Below are positions 19,461-28,623 of a DNA stretch of 32,146 nt, in pieces. The notes under the pieces were generated by a model. The model did not search any database, had not been told where the DNA came from, and was given only the letters and a program-made list of their open reading frames with translations. Position numbers and translations under genes: made by a program. The stretch's first letter is position 1. Every line of letters starts with the position of its first letter. The stretch spans positions 1 through 32,146 of the forward strand of contig JABDJC010000013.1 in assembly GCA_013003395.1 (NCBI GenBank), read 5' to 3'. The stretch comes from Acidimicrobiia bacterium (GTDB lineage: Bacteria; Actinomycetota; Acidimicrobiia; Spongiisociales; UBA5794).

Positions 19461-21370
19461 CGACTGAGACACCAGCACCACCAGCAACGGCCAGCCCACC
19501 CGACGATGAACGACTTGCGTATCGCGGACCGATCCAGCGGCTCTTCATTCGGCCCGAAATCGGAGCCCTGGTCGGCGCAGCCGTCATATGGGTCTTCTTC
19601 TGGGCCGTCACCGACGTGTTCGGAACAACGGCGGGAGTGAACAACTACCTCGACGTGTCGGCGACCCTTGGAATCATGTCCATTGCTGTGGCGCTGCTGA
19701 TGATCGGCGGTGAGTTCGACCTTTCCTCAGGCGCCATCACCGGTGCCACAGGAATGCTGGTGGTGTTGATCGTCAAGGACGTTGGTGAGTTCGGAGGCGC
19801 AGGCTTCCCCCTCGCTATCGCCATCCCGCTCACGCTTGCCTTTGCGCTCATGATCGGCTGGGCGAATGGCACGTTGGTGGAAAAGACTGCACTACCCAGC
19901 TTCATCGTCACGCTGGCCACGTTCTTCATCTTGCGGGGCGCCAAGCTCGGATTCGCCAAGCTGTTCACCGACAAGGTCATCGTCGAAGGCCTGGACGACG
20001 CTCCTGATCACGGGTTCTGGGACACGATCTTCGGATCGGTATGGACCCGCAACGACCACGTCTGGGACGAATTCCTTGGAGGGCGCGATCGGGTCTACGG
20101 CGTAGTACTCGCGGTCGGAGCGGTGCTGCTCGTCTACGGCGTCCTCCAGCTCCTCTACCGCCAGAAAGCTGTTCGCTCCCCCGCCGGAATCGCAATCGCC
20201 GTTGGCGGAATCGCTGCCGCTTCCGCCGGTTTGGTGGGACTCACGGCAACCGACAGCGTTTCCGCAAACTGGCTTTTCGGAGTCGTCATGGCGGTGGGTG
20301 CAATCGCCGCCGCCATCGGAGTCGGACTCTGGCGCTTCGAGCGGCGCACCGGAGCGCTGATGTCACTCGAAATGAGTGGAGCTACCGCCAAGTCGGTCGG
20401 GCTGGGTATCGCCGCCATCGTGGTCGGAACGGTCCTGGGTCTCGTTCTCGACATGGACTCCCAGACCGAGATCGGCTTCTTGCTCACGGTGCAAGGACTT
20501 CGAGCAATCGCCTACACCGGATTGGTGGTCACAGGATTGATCATGTTGCTCGGAGCGGCGCGATCGGCAGGCGAATCGTCTCCAAGAACACAGTTGTTGA
20601 TCACCACCATCACGTCGATCGCCATCGTCGTGCTCGCATTCGTGATTCAAGGACAAGCGACCTCCCGGAAATTCAGAGCCGAGTTCTTCGCTGTCCTCCT
20701 TGGTTTGGCGACCCTGATCTTCATTGCGGGCCTGATGCGAGCGATGTTCGAAGAGCGGAGATTTGCCGACCCGGTTGCTGACCGACGAGGACGACTCCTT
20801 GCCTTGTCAGGTGTGGCGCTGGCGTTCGGAGCACTCGCAATCCGATTGCTCTGGTCCACGACCTTCGAGAACGAAACGCTCCCCGGGCAGGTGCGGTGGC
20901 GAGTTTCAGTGCTCTACTTCATCCTCTTCGCAATCGGTGCCAGCTATGTGTTGCTCCGAACGCAGTTCGGGAGCTGGACCTTTGCTGTCGGCGGAAACAA
21001 GAATGCGGCACGCCAAGTGGGTGTGCCGGCTGCGCGAACCAAGACCATCTTGTTCATGATCGTGTCAGCAGCCGGTTGGCTCGTCGGAATGCTCATCGCC
21101 TTCCGCTTGAACTCGGTGCAGGCGAACGTCGGCGATGGCAATGAATTCCTATACATCATCGCCGCCGTAGTCGGCGGCAACCTGCTCACGGGCGGGTACG
21201 GGTCCGCCGTCGGAGCCAGCATCGGCGCCGTCATCATGGCGATGTCGTTTCAAGGCATCCCGTTTGCCGGCTGGAACTCAGACTGGCGATTCTTGTTCGT
21301 CGGAGCAATCTTGCTACTGGCGGTGCTCGTCAACAACTACGTCAGAGCTCGAGCGGAGGCATCGACATGA
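19457..21370 (+). CDS. Sugar ABC transporter permease (RbsC/XylH-type) with large internal insertion
   Basis: N-terminal [55 protein letters not shown]-terminal [29 protein letters not shown]...[19 protein letters not shown]; 637 aa from GTG 19457. Confidence 0.92.
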   Translation: MTTETPAPPATASPPDDERLAYRGPIQRLFIRPEIGALVGAAVIWVFFWAVTDVFGTTAGVNNYLDVSATLGIMSIAVALLMIGGEFDLSSGAITGATGMLVVLIVKDVGEFGGAGFPLAIAIPLTLAFALMIGWANGTLVEKTALPSFIVTLATFFILRGAKLGFAKLFTDKVIVEGLDDAPDHGFWDTIFGSVWTRNDHVWDEFLGGRDRVYGVVLAVGAVLLVYGVLQLLYRQKAVRSPAGIAIAVGGIAAASAGLVGLTATDSVSANWLFGVVMAVGAIAAAIGVGLWRFERRTGALMSLEMSGATAKSVGLGIAAIVVGTVLGLVLDMDSQTEIGFLLTVQGLRAIAYTGLVVTGLIMLLGAARSAGESSPRTQLLITTITSIAIVVLAFVIQGQATSRKFRAEFFAVLLGLATLIFIAGLMRAMFEERRFADPVADRRGRLLALSGVALAFGALAIRLLWSTTFENETLPGQVRWRVSVLYFILFAIGASYVLLRTQFGSWTFAVGGNKNAARQVGVPAARTKTILFMIVSAAGWLVGMLIAFRLNSVQANVGDGNEFLYIIAAVVGGNLLTGGYGSAVGASIGAVIMAMSFQGIPFAGWNSDWRFLFVGAILLLAVLVNNYVRARAEAST

Positions 21371-22230
21371 GTGAATCGGCACTTCTTGAACTCGAAGGAA
21401 TCTCGAAGCACTACGGCAACATCATTGCGCTCACCGGGGTGACCACTTCAGTTCGCGCCGGCGAAGTCACCTGCGTCCTCGGCGACAACGGTGCAGGAAA
21501 GTCGACGTTCATCAAGATCATCGCAGGAGCGCACCAGCAAACCCATGGGGTGCTGCGCGTCGAAGGCGAAGAAGTCAGGTTCACGTCGCCTCGCGACGCC
21601 CTCGAGAAGGGCATCGCCACCGTCTATCAAGATCTAGCCGTCGTGCCACTCATGTCGGTCTGGCGGAACTTCTTTCTCGGTTCGGAACCAACTCGTGGTT
21701 GGGGTCCGTTCAGGCGGGTCGATCAAGAGAAGGCCGCAGCCATAGCGAAGGAAGAGATGGCCAAGATGGGCATCGACATCCGCGACACCGAGCAGGCTGT
21801 CGGGACCCTCTCGGGCGGCGAGCGGCAGTCGGTGGCCATCGCACGCGCCGCCTACTTCGGAGCAAGGGTTCTCATTCTCGACGAGCCGACCTCTGCCCTC
21901 GGAGTGAAGCAATCGGGCGTCGTGCTGCGATACATCATCGAGGCCAGGAACCGTGGGCTCGGAGTGATTTTCATCACGCACAATCCCAACCACGCCTATC
22001 CCGTCGGGGATCGTTTCCTGATTCTCAATCGCGGCCAGTCGATGGGGAACTTCGCCAAAGACGAGATCACCCGGGACGAGTTGATCAAGATGATGGCCGG
22101 CGGTGCAGAACTCGAAGAACTCACTCGTGAGCTCGAAGCAGCTTCAGCAGGTGACGAAAAGCTCGCCGCCGTTGCCCAGGAGTTCGCTCACGAAATCGAC
22201 GAGCTCGACGAACGGGCCGAGCACCACTGA
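21367..22230 (+). CDS. Sugar ABC transporter ATP-binding protein (single-domain, FrcA-like)
   Basis: Walker [11 protein letters not shown], signature [14 protein letters not shown], Walker B VLILDEP. ATGA overlap with permease. Confidence 0.96.
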   Translation: MSESALLELEGISKHYGNIIALTGVTTSVRAGEVTCVLGDNGAGKSTFIKIIAGAHQQTHGVLRVEGEEVRFTSPRDALEKGIATVYQDLAVVPLMSVWRNFFLGSEPTRGWGPFRRVDQEKAAAIAKEEMAKMGIDIRDTEQAVGTLSGGERQSVAIARAAYFGARVLILDEPTSALGVKQSGVVLRYIIEARNRGLGVIFITHNPNHAYPVGDRFLILNRGQSMGNFAKDEITRDELIKMMAGGAELEELTRELEAASAGDEKLAAVAQEFAHEIDELDERAEHH

Positions 22231-22248
22231 ACATGGCGTAGCGCCGCA

Positions 22249-22908
22249 GTGAGCCTTGTCGCCGGCAAACGTCTCGTCCTCGCGTTGACGATCTCGATGC
22301 TCGCGGCCAGCTGCTCTCCGGCGGTAGACATCCAAGACTCTGTCGCTCGCATCGAAGCAACAGCCTGCAACCGAGCGACGGTGGGCAGTGCCTTCGCGGT
22401 CGAAACCGATCTCCTGATGACGAACGCTCACGTGCTCGCCGGCGTCGAGAGTGACATCGGGGTCGTGACGCCAGACGGGGAGATCCACACCGGCGTCGTC
22501 GAGGCCTTCGATCCGCTGTTGGACATTGCCCTTGTACGCGTCGCGGGTTTGGACGCCGTCCCTGTGACGTTCGCCGCATCGATCGTCGGTGACGTCGGAT
22601 TCATCGGTGCGGTTGTAAAGGATGGGGTCGTAACCCCGGTGAGCCACACCGTGCTGCGCCACATCGTCGCGAACAGCGGAGACATCTACGACCAGGGTGT
22701 CGTCTCACGACCCGCAGTGGAGCTAAGAGCAGCCATCGACCCTGGAACTTCCGGAGCTGCCGTGTTCGACGAACTGGGTCGCGTGATCGGCCTCGCGTTC
22801 GCCGAGAACCGCAACGACGACATCACCTATGCGATCGGTCAGGAGCTGCTCGCTGACTTTCTCGCAGAACCTCGAGCTTCCTCGGACACCGGAAGGTGCC
22901 GTCGTTGA
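22249..22908 (+). CDS. Secreted trypsin-like serine protease (S1C-like), putative lipoprotein
   Basis: GTG start; signal sequence LVLALTISMLAASC; catalytic candidates His in LLMTNAHVLAG, Asp in FDPLLDIALVRV, Ser in IDPGTSGAAVFDELGRVIGLAFA. Confidence 0.85.
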   Translation: MSLVAGKRLVLALTISMLAASCSPAVDIQDSVARIEATACNRATVGSAFAVETDLLMTNAHVLAGVESDIGVVTPDGEIHTGVVEAFDPLLDIALVRVAGLDAVPVTFAASIVGDVGFIGAVVKDGVVTPVSHTVLRHIVANSGDIYDQGVVSRPAVELRAAIDPGTSGAAVFDELGRVIGLAFAENRNDDITYAIGQELLADFLAEPRASSDTGRCRR

Positions 22909-22933
22909 CGCAACCGGCTCAGATCGGTACTTT
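22905..22933 (+). promoter_or_regulatory. Candidate sigma-70-type promoter for iolB: TTGACG-N17-TACTTT
   Basis: -35 at 22905-22910 (overlaps the protease stop), -10 at 22928-22933, 17-bp spacer. Confidence 0.5.
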
Positions 22934-22954
22934 CCCCTGGAACGTTCCAGGGGA
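22933..22954. promoter_or_regulatory. Candidate LacI-family operator O3: TCCCCTGGAACGTTCCAGGGGA
   Basis: Perfect 22-bp palindrome sharing the TGGAACGTTCCA core with O1; ends 5 bp before the iolB ATG and contains its SD. Confidence 0.8.
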
Positions 22955-22959
22955 GATAC

Positions 22960-23823
22960 ATGTCCGAGCTCTTCATTCCGCGCGGCACACACGCAGTCGA
23001 TGGATTCGACCTCGCGGCGACGCCAGCCATCGCCGGTTGGCCATACAGCGGCCTACTCATCAAGTCGCTGGCGCCCGGAGAGACGCTTCAGCTCGCCACG
23101 GCGGACCGGGAGATGGCCGTGCTTCCGCTTTCTGGATCCTTTGGAGTCCAGGCGGGCAGCTCATCCTTCGACTTGCGTGGCAGGACCGGAGTGTTCGACG
23201 CCGTCACCGATTGGGCGTACGTCGGTATCGACACCGACTTGAGCATCACTACGGCTTCGGGCGGCGAGGTAGCGCTGTGTACGGCGCAAGCGACTCGCAG
23301 CATCGATCCCTACATGGTGGCTGCCGAAGACGTGCAGATCGAGGTACGCGGCGGCGGTCGCGGCACTCGTCAGATCAACAACTTTCTCAGCGCCGACCAA
23401 CACGACGCGGACAAGCTCATCGCCGTCGAGGTACTCACGCCCGATGGCGGCTGGTCCTCCTATCCCCCGCACAAGCACGACGAGTTCTCAGACGACGAAG
23501 TCGAACTCGAAGAGATCTACTACTTCAAGATCGAGGGAGACAAGGGCATCGGGATGTTCAGCCTGTACACCTCGGACCACGAGATCAACGAAACCTGGAC
23601 GGTTCGAGACGGCGACACGGTACTGGTACCAAAAGGCTTCCACGGTCCCGCGGCGGCAACGCCGGGCCACCACATGTACTACCTCAACGTGATGGCCGGA
23701 CCGAGCGAACCCCGTGCGTGGCGTTTCTGTGACGATCCTGATCACACCTGGGCGAGAGGCATGCTCGACGCGCAGGAGCCTGATCCGCGTCTGCCTCTGA
23801 CGACGGCCGCAGGTCGCACTTGA
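22960..23823 (+). CDS. iolB: 5-deoxy-glucuronate isomerase
   Basis: KLIAVEVLTPDGGWSSYPPHKHDEF...LEEIYYFKIEGDKGIGMFSLYT; DGDTVLVPKGFHGPAAATPGHHMYYLNVMAGP. Confidence 0.96.
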   Translation: MSELFIPRGTHAVDGFDLAATPAIAGWPYSGLLIKSLAPGETLQLATADREMAVLPLSGSFGVQAGSSSFDLRGRTGVFDAVTDWAYVGIDTDLSITTASGGEVALCTAQATRSIDPYMVAAEDVQIEVRGGGRGTRQINNFLSADQHDADKLIAVEVLTPDGGWSSYPPHKHDEFSDDEVELEEIYYFKIEGDKGIGMFSLYTSDHEINETWTVRDGDTVLVPKGFHGPAAATPGHHMYYLNVMAGPSEPRAWRFCDDPDHTWARGMLDAQEPDPRLPLTTAAGRT

Positions 23824-24821
23824 GCCATCCGACGATCTTCGACGTGGCCCGCCGTGCGGGTGTGTCGAAGTCACTCGTGTCGATGGTCATGCGCGGCGCG
23901 ACGAACGTCAGTGACGAGCGTCGCGCTCGGGTGATCGCCGCAGCCGAAGAGCTCGGCTACCGCCCCAATGCGGCGGCTCAGAGCCTCGTGCGGCAGAAGT
24001 CTTTCGTGATGGGCGTCATCGTCTCTGATCTCCACAACACGTTCTTCGCCGATGTCATCGACGGCATCGACAACGCGGTTCGCTCCGTCGGCTATCGAGC
24101 GTTGCTCGTGAGCGGACACCTCAACGCCGACCGCGAGACCGAAGCGCTCGAGACTCTTCTTCGCCTGCGTGCCGACGCGGTGATACTGGCTGGACCGGCA
24201 GTGGACATCGACGATGTAGTCGCCGCAGCGGCATCCGTACCACTGGTCGTTGCTGGCGCAGTGAGCAGCCATGCGGCAATCCCGAGCGTGACAACCGACG
24301 ACCTTCGAGGCGCCGCACTCGCAGTGGACCATTTGGTAGAACTCGGCCACAAGAAAATCAGCCACATCGACGGAGGGGACGCCCTTTCGTCACGCTTGCG
24401 CCGCCAAGGCTACGAAGCGGCCATGCGTCGCCATGGTCTCGAGCCCCGGGTGGTCAGCGGGTCGTTCACCCGCGACGGCGGTATCCACGGCGCACAGACG
24501 CTGCTAGCGGGTGACGACGAGCCAACCGCAATATTCGCCGCCAACGACCTTGCGGCCATGGGCGTGCTGTCGGTACTGCACGATTCTGGAGCAGACGTAC
24601 CTGGCGAACTCTCAGTGGTCGGCTACGACAACACTGCAGTCGCCCAGTCGAGTCCCATTCCACTCACCACCATCGACCAACCGCGCACCGAACTCGGCGA
24701 AGTTGCAGCCCGCCTCGCCTTGGAGCGCATCAACGACGGAACCGACGTCCAGTCGGTAGTGCTCGAGCCGACACTTGTCATACGCGATACGACCGTCACG
24801 CCAACCCACTCCAGGCAATAA
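23820..24821 (+). CDS. LacI-family transcriptional regulator
   Basis: TIFDVARRAGVSKSLVSMVMRGATNVSDERRARVIAAAEELGYRPNAAAQSLVRQKSFVMGVIVSDLHNTFFADVIDGI; TTG start overlapping the iolB stop (TTGA). Confidence 0.95.
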   Translation: MSHPTIFDVARRAGVSKSLVSMVMRGATNVSDERRARVIAAAEELGYRPNAAAQSLVRQKSFVMGVIVSDLHNTFFADVIDGIDNAVRSVGYRALLVSGHLNADRETEALETLLRLRADAVILAGPAVDIDDVVAAAASVPLVVAGAVSSHAAIPSVTTDDLRGAALAVDHLVELGHKKISHIDGGDALSSRLRRQGYEAAMRRHGLEPRVVSGSFTRDGGIHGAQTLLAGDDEPTAIFAANDLAAMGVLSVLHDSGADVPGELSVVGYDNTAVAQSSPIPLTTIDQPRTELGEVAARLALERINDGTDVQSVVLEPTLVIRDTTVTPTHSRQ

Positions 24822-24851
24822 GCTCAATACCATCACGACTCCGAGGAGCCC

Positions 24852-26345
24852 ATGAAGCGCATCAGTCACTGGATCGACAACCAGCCGAACGACGGCACGT
24901 CGCAACGGACCGGCGTTGTCTTCAACCCCGCAACAGGCCTCCAGACGTCGGAAGTGCTGCTCGCCGACACAGCCGACGTGGACACGGCCGTGGCGTCAGC
25001 GAAGACGGCGTTCGAGTCTTGGCGCCACTCATCGCTGACCACTCGCCAGCGCCTTCTGTTCGCGTTCCGTGAGATCGTCAACGAGCGGAAAGAAGAGATC
25101 GCCAAGTTACTCACCGAGGAACATGGCAAGACACTTGCCGACGCGCTCGGCGAAGTACAGCGTGGCTTGGAAGTGATCGAGTTTGCCTGCGGGATTCCTC
25201 ACCTTCTCAAAGGCGAGTTCTCCGAACAGGTGTCCTCGGGAGTCGACACCTATACGATCAGACAACCCATCGGCGTCGTCGCCGGCATCACGCCGTTCAA
25301 CTTCCCTGCGATGGTTCCCATGTGGATGTACCCGATTGCCATTGCGTGCGGCAACACGTTCGTCCTCAAACCGTCCGAGAAGGACCCTTCAGCGGCGACC
25401 ATCGCCGCCGAGTACCTCGCTGAAGCGGGTGCACCGGCCGGTGTGTTCAACGTCGTGCAGGGCGACAAGGTTGCCGTGAATCGCCTCCTGGAGCATCCAG
25501 ACATCTCCGCTGTGAGCTTCGTTGGATCGACTCCCGTCGCCAAACACATTCACCAAACGGCCAGCGCCAACGGGAAACGTGTGCAAGCGCTCGGCGGCGC
25601 CAAGAACCACATGATCGTGTTGCCGGATGCCGACATGGAACTCGCCGCGGACGCCGCAGTGTCCGCCGGGTACGGCTCGGCCGGCGAACGGTGCATGGCT
25701 ATTTCGGTGATCGTCACCGTCGGCGACGCTGCTGACCGCCTGATCCCGAAGATCCGCGACAGAATGAGCTCACTGGTGGTTGGCGACGGTATGGATCCGT
25801 CGTCGGAAATGGGCCCGCTCATCACCCGAGATCATCGCGACCGGGTAGCCGGATACGTGGACACCGGTATCGACGAAGGTGCAACCATCGTGGAGGACGG
25901 ACGCAGCCTCATCGTGTCTAACCGTGAGGACGGCTTCTTCCTGGGAGCCACGCTTTTCGACAACGTACAACCGGACATGTCCATCTATCGCGACGAGATC
26001 TTCGGACCGGTTCTCTCGATCGTGCGTCTCGACTCGTACCAAGACGCCATCGACTTGATCAACAGAAACCCGTATGGGAACGGGACCGCCGTCTTCACCA
26101 ACGACGGCGGCGCCGCCCGGAAATTCCAGCTCGAGATCGAAGTCGGCATGGTCGGCATCAACGTGCCTATACCGGTCCCGCTGGCATTCCATTCGTTCGG
26201 TGGCTGGAAGGATTCGATCTTCGGCGACCACGCGATCTACGGACCGGAAGGGATTCACTTCTACACGCGCCCGAAAGTGGTCATCACTCGATGGCCTGAC
26301 CCGATCCATCGCGGTGTCGATCTCGGGTTCCCCCAGCACCACTGA
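24852..26345 (+). CDS. iolA: Methylmalonate/malonate semialdehyde dehydrogenase (CoA-acylating)
   Basis: QPIGVVAGITPFNFPAMVPMWMYPIAIACGNTFVLKPSEKDPSAA; SAGYGSAGERCMAISVIVTVGDAAD; VGINVPIPVPLAFHSFGGWKDSIFGD. Confidence 0.95.
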   Translation: MKRISHWIDNQPNDGTSQRTGVVFNPATGLQTSEVLLADTADVDTAVASAKTAFESWRHSSLTTRQRLLFAFREIVNERKEEIAKLLTEEHGKTLADALGEVQRGLEVIEFACGIPHLLKGEFSEQVSSGVDTYTIRQPIGVVAGITPFNFPAMVPMWMYPIAIACGNTFVLKPSEKDPSAATIAAEYLAEAGAPAGVFNVVQGDKVAVNRLLEHPDISAVSFVGSTPVAKHIHQTASANGKRVQALGGAKNHMIVLPDADMELAADAAVSAGYGSAGERCMAISVIVTVGDAADRLIPKIRDRMSSLVVGDGMDPSSEMGPLITRDHRDRVAGYVDTGIDEGATIVEDGRSLIVSNREDGFFLGATLFDNVQPDMSIYRDEIFGPVLSIVRLDSYQDAIDLINRNPYGNGTAVFTNDGGAARKFQLEIEVGMVGINVPIPVPLAFHSFGGWKDSIFGDHAIYGPEGIHFYTRPKVVITRWPDPIHRGVDLGFPQHH

Positions 26346-26362
26346 CCGGCGAGCTGATCAGA

Positions 26363-26752
26363 TCACACGTCGTACTCGGCATCGGAGACGAGTTCACCGG
26401 TCCATTCGGTGTCGCCTCCGGTGGTGAGTGACAGGTGTTGCATGTGTGAACCGGGAGTGGCGCCATGCCAGTGTTCATCACCTGGTTCTGCGTAGACGAC
26501 GTCGCCGGGTCCGATCGTGACTGCCGACCCATCTCGCGATCCAACGCGGCCGGCGCCCGATACCACGTACAGCGTCTGCCCCTCGGGGTGCGTGTGCCAT
26601 CCGGTACGCGCCCCCAGCGAAAACCAGACGCCCAGCGCGTTGAGCCCTTCGTCTCCGACGTTGGATAGCGACGAGAACCACACGTCACCGGTGAAACGCT
26701 CTGAAGGTGCCCGCTCCCACTGCCGATCTTCTGCACGACCGTGTTCCATCAC
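26363..26752 (-). CDS. Cupin-domain protein
   Basis: FSLGARTGWHTHPEGQTLYVVSGAGRVGSRDGSAVTIGPGDVVYAEPGDEHWHGATPGSHMQHLSL. Confidence 0.9.
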   Translation of the reverse strand: MMEHGRAEDRQWERAPSERFTGDVWFSSLSNVGDEGLNALGVWFSLGARTGWHTHPEGQTLYVVSGAGRVGSRDGSAVTIGPGDVVYAEPGDEHWHGATPGSHMQHLSLTTGGDTEWTGELVSDAEYDV

Positions 26753-27477
26753 TCGACCTCCCCGGTCAATTGAAATCGAATCCGCCTGAACCCTTTGCCC
26801 TTCGATTCGACTTTGGTGATTTCGATGGATCCCACCTCAGTCGTCGAACTCACGTGGGTCCCGCCATCAGCCTGACGGTCAAGGCCGACGATGTCGATCA
26901 CCCGCACTTCGCGAAGGCTGGACGGCAGCAAACTGACCTTGGTTCGAATCAAGCTCGGGTCGAGATCAGCCTCGGCTCGGGGTAGAAATTCGACTTCGAT
27001 CGGGAGCGCCAGACCGAGTTGCCGGTTCACTTCTGATTCGATGGGATCGCGATCCTCCGGATCCCACTGCGGCAACTCGAAATCAAGTCGGCCCACTCCC
27101 TCTCGCATGTCGCCGCCCGTCACCGGACTCTTGAACCTGTCCCACACCACCCCACACATGGCATGCATCGCCGTATGCGTGCGCATCAGTACGTAGCGGC
27201 GTTCCCAGTCAACGGCGCCGATCACACCGGTTCCAACCGACGGCAGGGATGATCCGTCAACCCAATGCCACACGCCGTGACCGTCACTCGTGACCCGGGT
27301 CACCTCGAGCTGGTCGTCGCCGATCCTCAAGACACCGGTGTCGTACGGTTGACCGCCGCCGCCCGGATAGAAGACCGTCCGGTCCAGGAGGACGCGTCCG
27401 TCGTCTGCGTCCACGTCGACGACCTTGGCCGCCATCTCCTTCGCATAAGCGTCTGTCGAGTAGATCTGTTCGGTCAC
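26749..27477 (-). CDS. AlaX-like alanyl-tRNA editing protein
   Basis: VLLDRTVFYPGGGGQPYDTGVL; RTHTAMHAMCGV; LDRQADGGTHVSSTTEVGSIEITKVESKGKGFRRIRF. Confidence 0.88.
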   Translation of the reverse strand: MTEQIYSTDAYAKEMAAKVVDVDADDGRVLLDRTVFYPGGGGQPYDTGVLRIGDDQLEVTRVTSDGHGVWHWVDGSSLPSVGTGVIGAVDWERRYVLMRTHTAMHAMCGVVWDRFKSPVTGGDMREGVGRLDFELPQWDPEDRDPIESEVNRQLGLALPIEVEFLPRAEADLDPSLIRTKVSLLPSSLREVRVIDIVGLDRQADGGTHVSSTTEVGSIEITKVESKGKGFRRIRFQLTGEVE

Positions 27478-28583
27478 TCTGGCTCCTCCCTGACGAGGTG
27501 GGAATCAACCACGACGTGTCGATCGAAATAGGTTGCGACGAACGCCTGAATCGTCGCGGCGGCAGGGAGAGCGATCAAGGCGCCGGCAACTCCGAGCAAC
27601 GTCGCCCCGACTATTGCGGAACCGAACGCCACGGCCGGGTGCAGCGCCATCGTGCGTGCTGTGATGCGAGGAGCAAGCAGATAGTTCTCGATCTGCTGGT
27701 ACACGACCACATACACGACCACCAGAAGCGCTTGGGTCGGACTCTCCGCCAAGGCGATGAGCACCGGGAACAAGCCGCCGATGTACGTGCCGACGACTGG
27801 CACGAACTGCGAGAACACGCCGACCCACAGGGCCAATGGCAGAGCGAACGGGACGTCGATGAGGGTCAACACCACCCAGCCCACGAGGGAGGCAACTGCG
27901 GCCAGAAGCACCCGCGAATAGAAGTAGCCACCGGTCTTGTCGATCGCAATGTCCAGCATCCGGAGGACTTCTCGTTGTCGGTGCTCGGGTAGCACCGACA
28001 ACACGGAGCGCCGAAGACGCGGCGAGTCAGCCGTGAGATAGAACGTGAACAATCCGATCGTGAGCACCTGGAACACGGTGTTGACCAATCGCCCGCCCAC
28101 ATCGAGCACTGGGCCCGCAACACCACCGATCAGACCGTTGAACGTCGGATCGGTTTGGGCCAGGTTGTCGACGAAGTCGTCTGTCGAGATACGCAGGCCA
28201 AGCCGATTCCCGAACTCCGCCAGCCGCTCACCGTACGAAGGAAGATCGGCGACGAACTCGGTCGTTTGCGTGACCAGCAGGGGAATCATCAGCCCGACGA
28301 ATCCGAGCGTGAGGACACCGGCCACTCCGAAGAGGATCCCTGTCGCTGCCCCTCTTCGCCAACCTCGGCGCGAGAGAAACGCCACACCGGGTTCAAATGC
28401 CGTGGACAGGAAGAACGAAATCAGCAGGAGAATCAGAAAACCGCGAAGCGCCCTGATGATGGTGAACGCAATCATCAGGCCTACGCCGATGACCACGATC
28501 TGCAGCAGCAGCCGCGGCAGCCAGGCAGGCATGCCGTCATTGCCGGCGCCGAAGAGGCTGCGGGAGTCTGAGTCGTCACTCAC
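27474..28583 (-). CDS. AI-2E-family transporter/permease
   Basis: Hydrophobic; PLALWVGVFSQFVPVVGTYIGGLFPVLIAL and YVVVYQQIENYLLAPRI motifs; start at GTG 28583 more likely than the listed 28649. Confidence 0.88.
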   Translation of the reverse strand: MSDDSDSRSLFGAGNDGMPAWLPRLLLQIVVIGVGLMIAFTIIRALRGFLILLLISFFLSTAFEPGVAFLSRRGWRRGAATGILFGVAGVLTLGFVGLMIPLLVTQTTEFVADLPSYGERLAEFGNRLGLRISTDDFVDNLAQTDPTFNGLIGGVAGPVLDVGGRLVNTVFQVLTIGLFTFYLTADSPRLRRSVLSVLPEHRQREVLRMLDIAIDKTGGYFYSRVLLAAVASLVGWVVLTLIDVPFALPLALWVGVFSQFVPVVGTYIGGLFPVLIALAESPTQALLVVVYVVVYQQIENYLLAPRITARTMALHPAVAFGSAIVGATLLGVAGALIALPAAATIQAFVATYFDRHVVVDSHLVREEPE

Positions 28584-28623
28584 GAACGCGAGAGTACTGC
28601 GTCGGTAGCTGTCACCCGGATCA

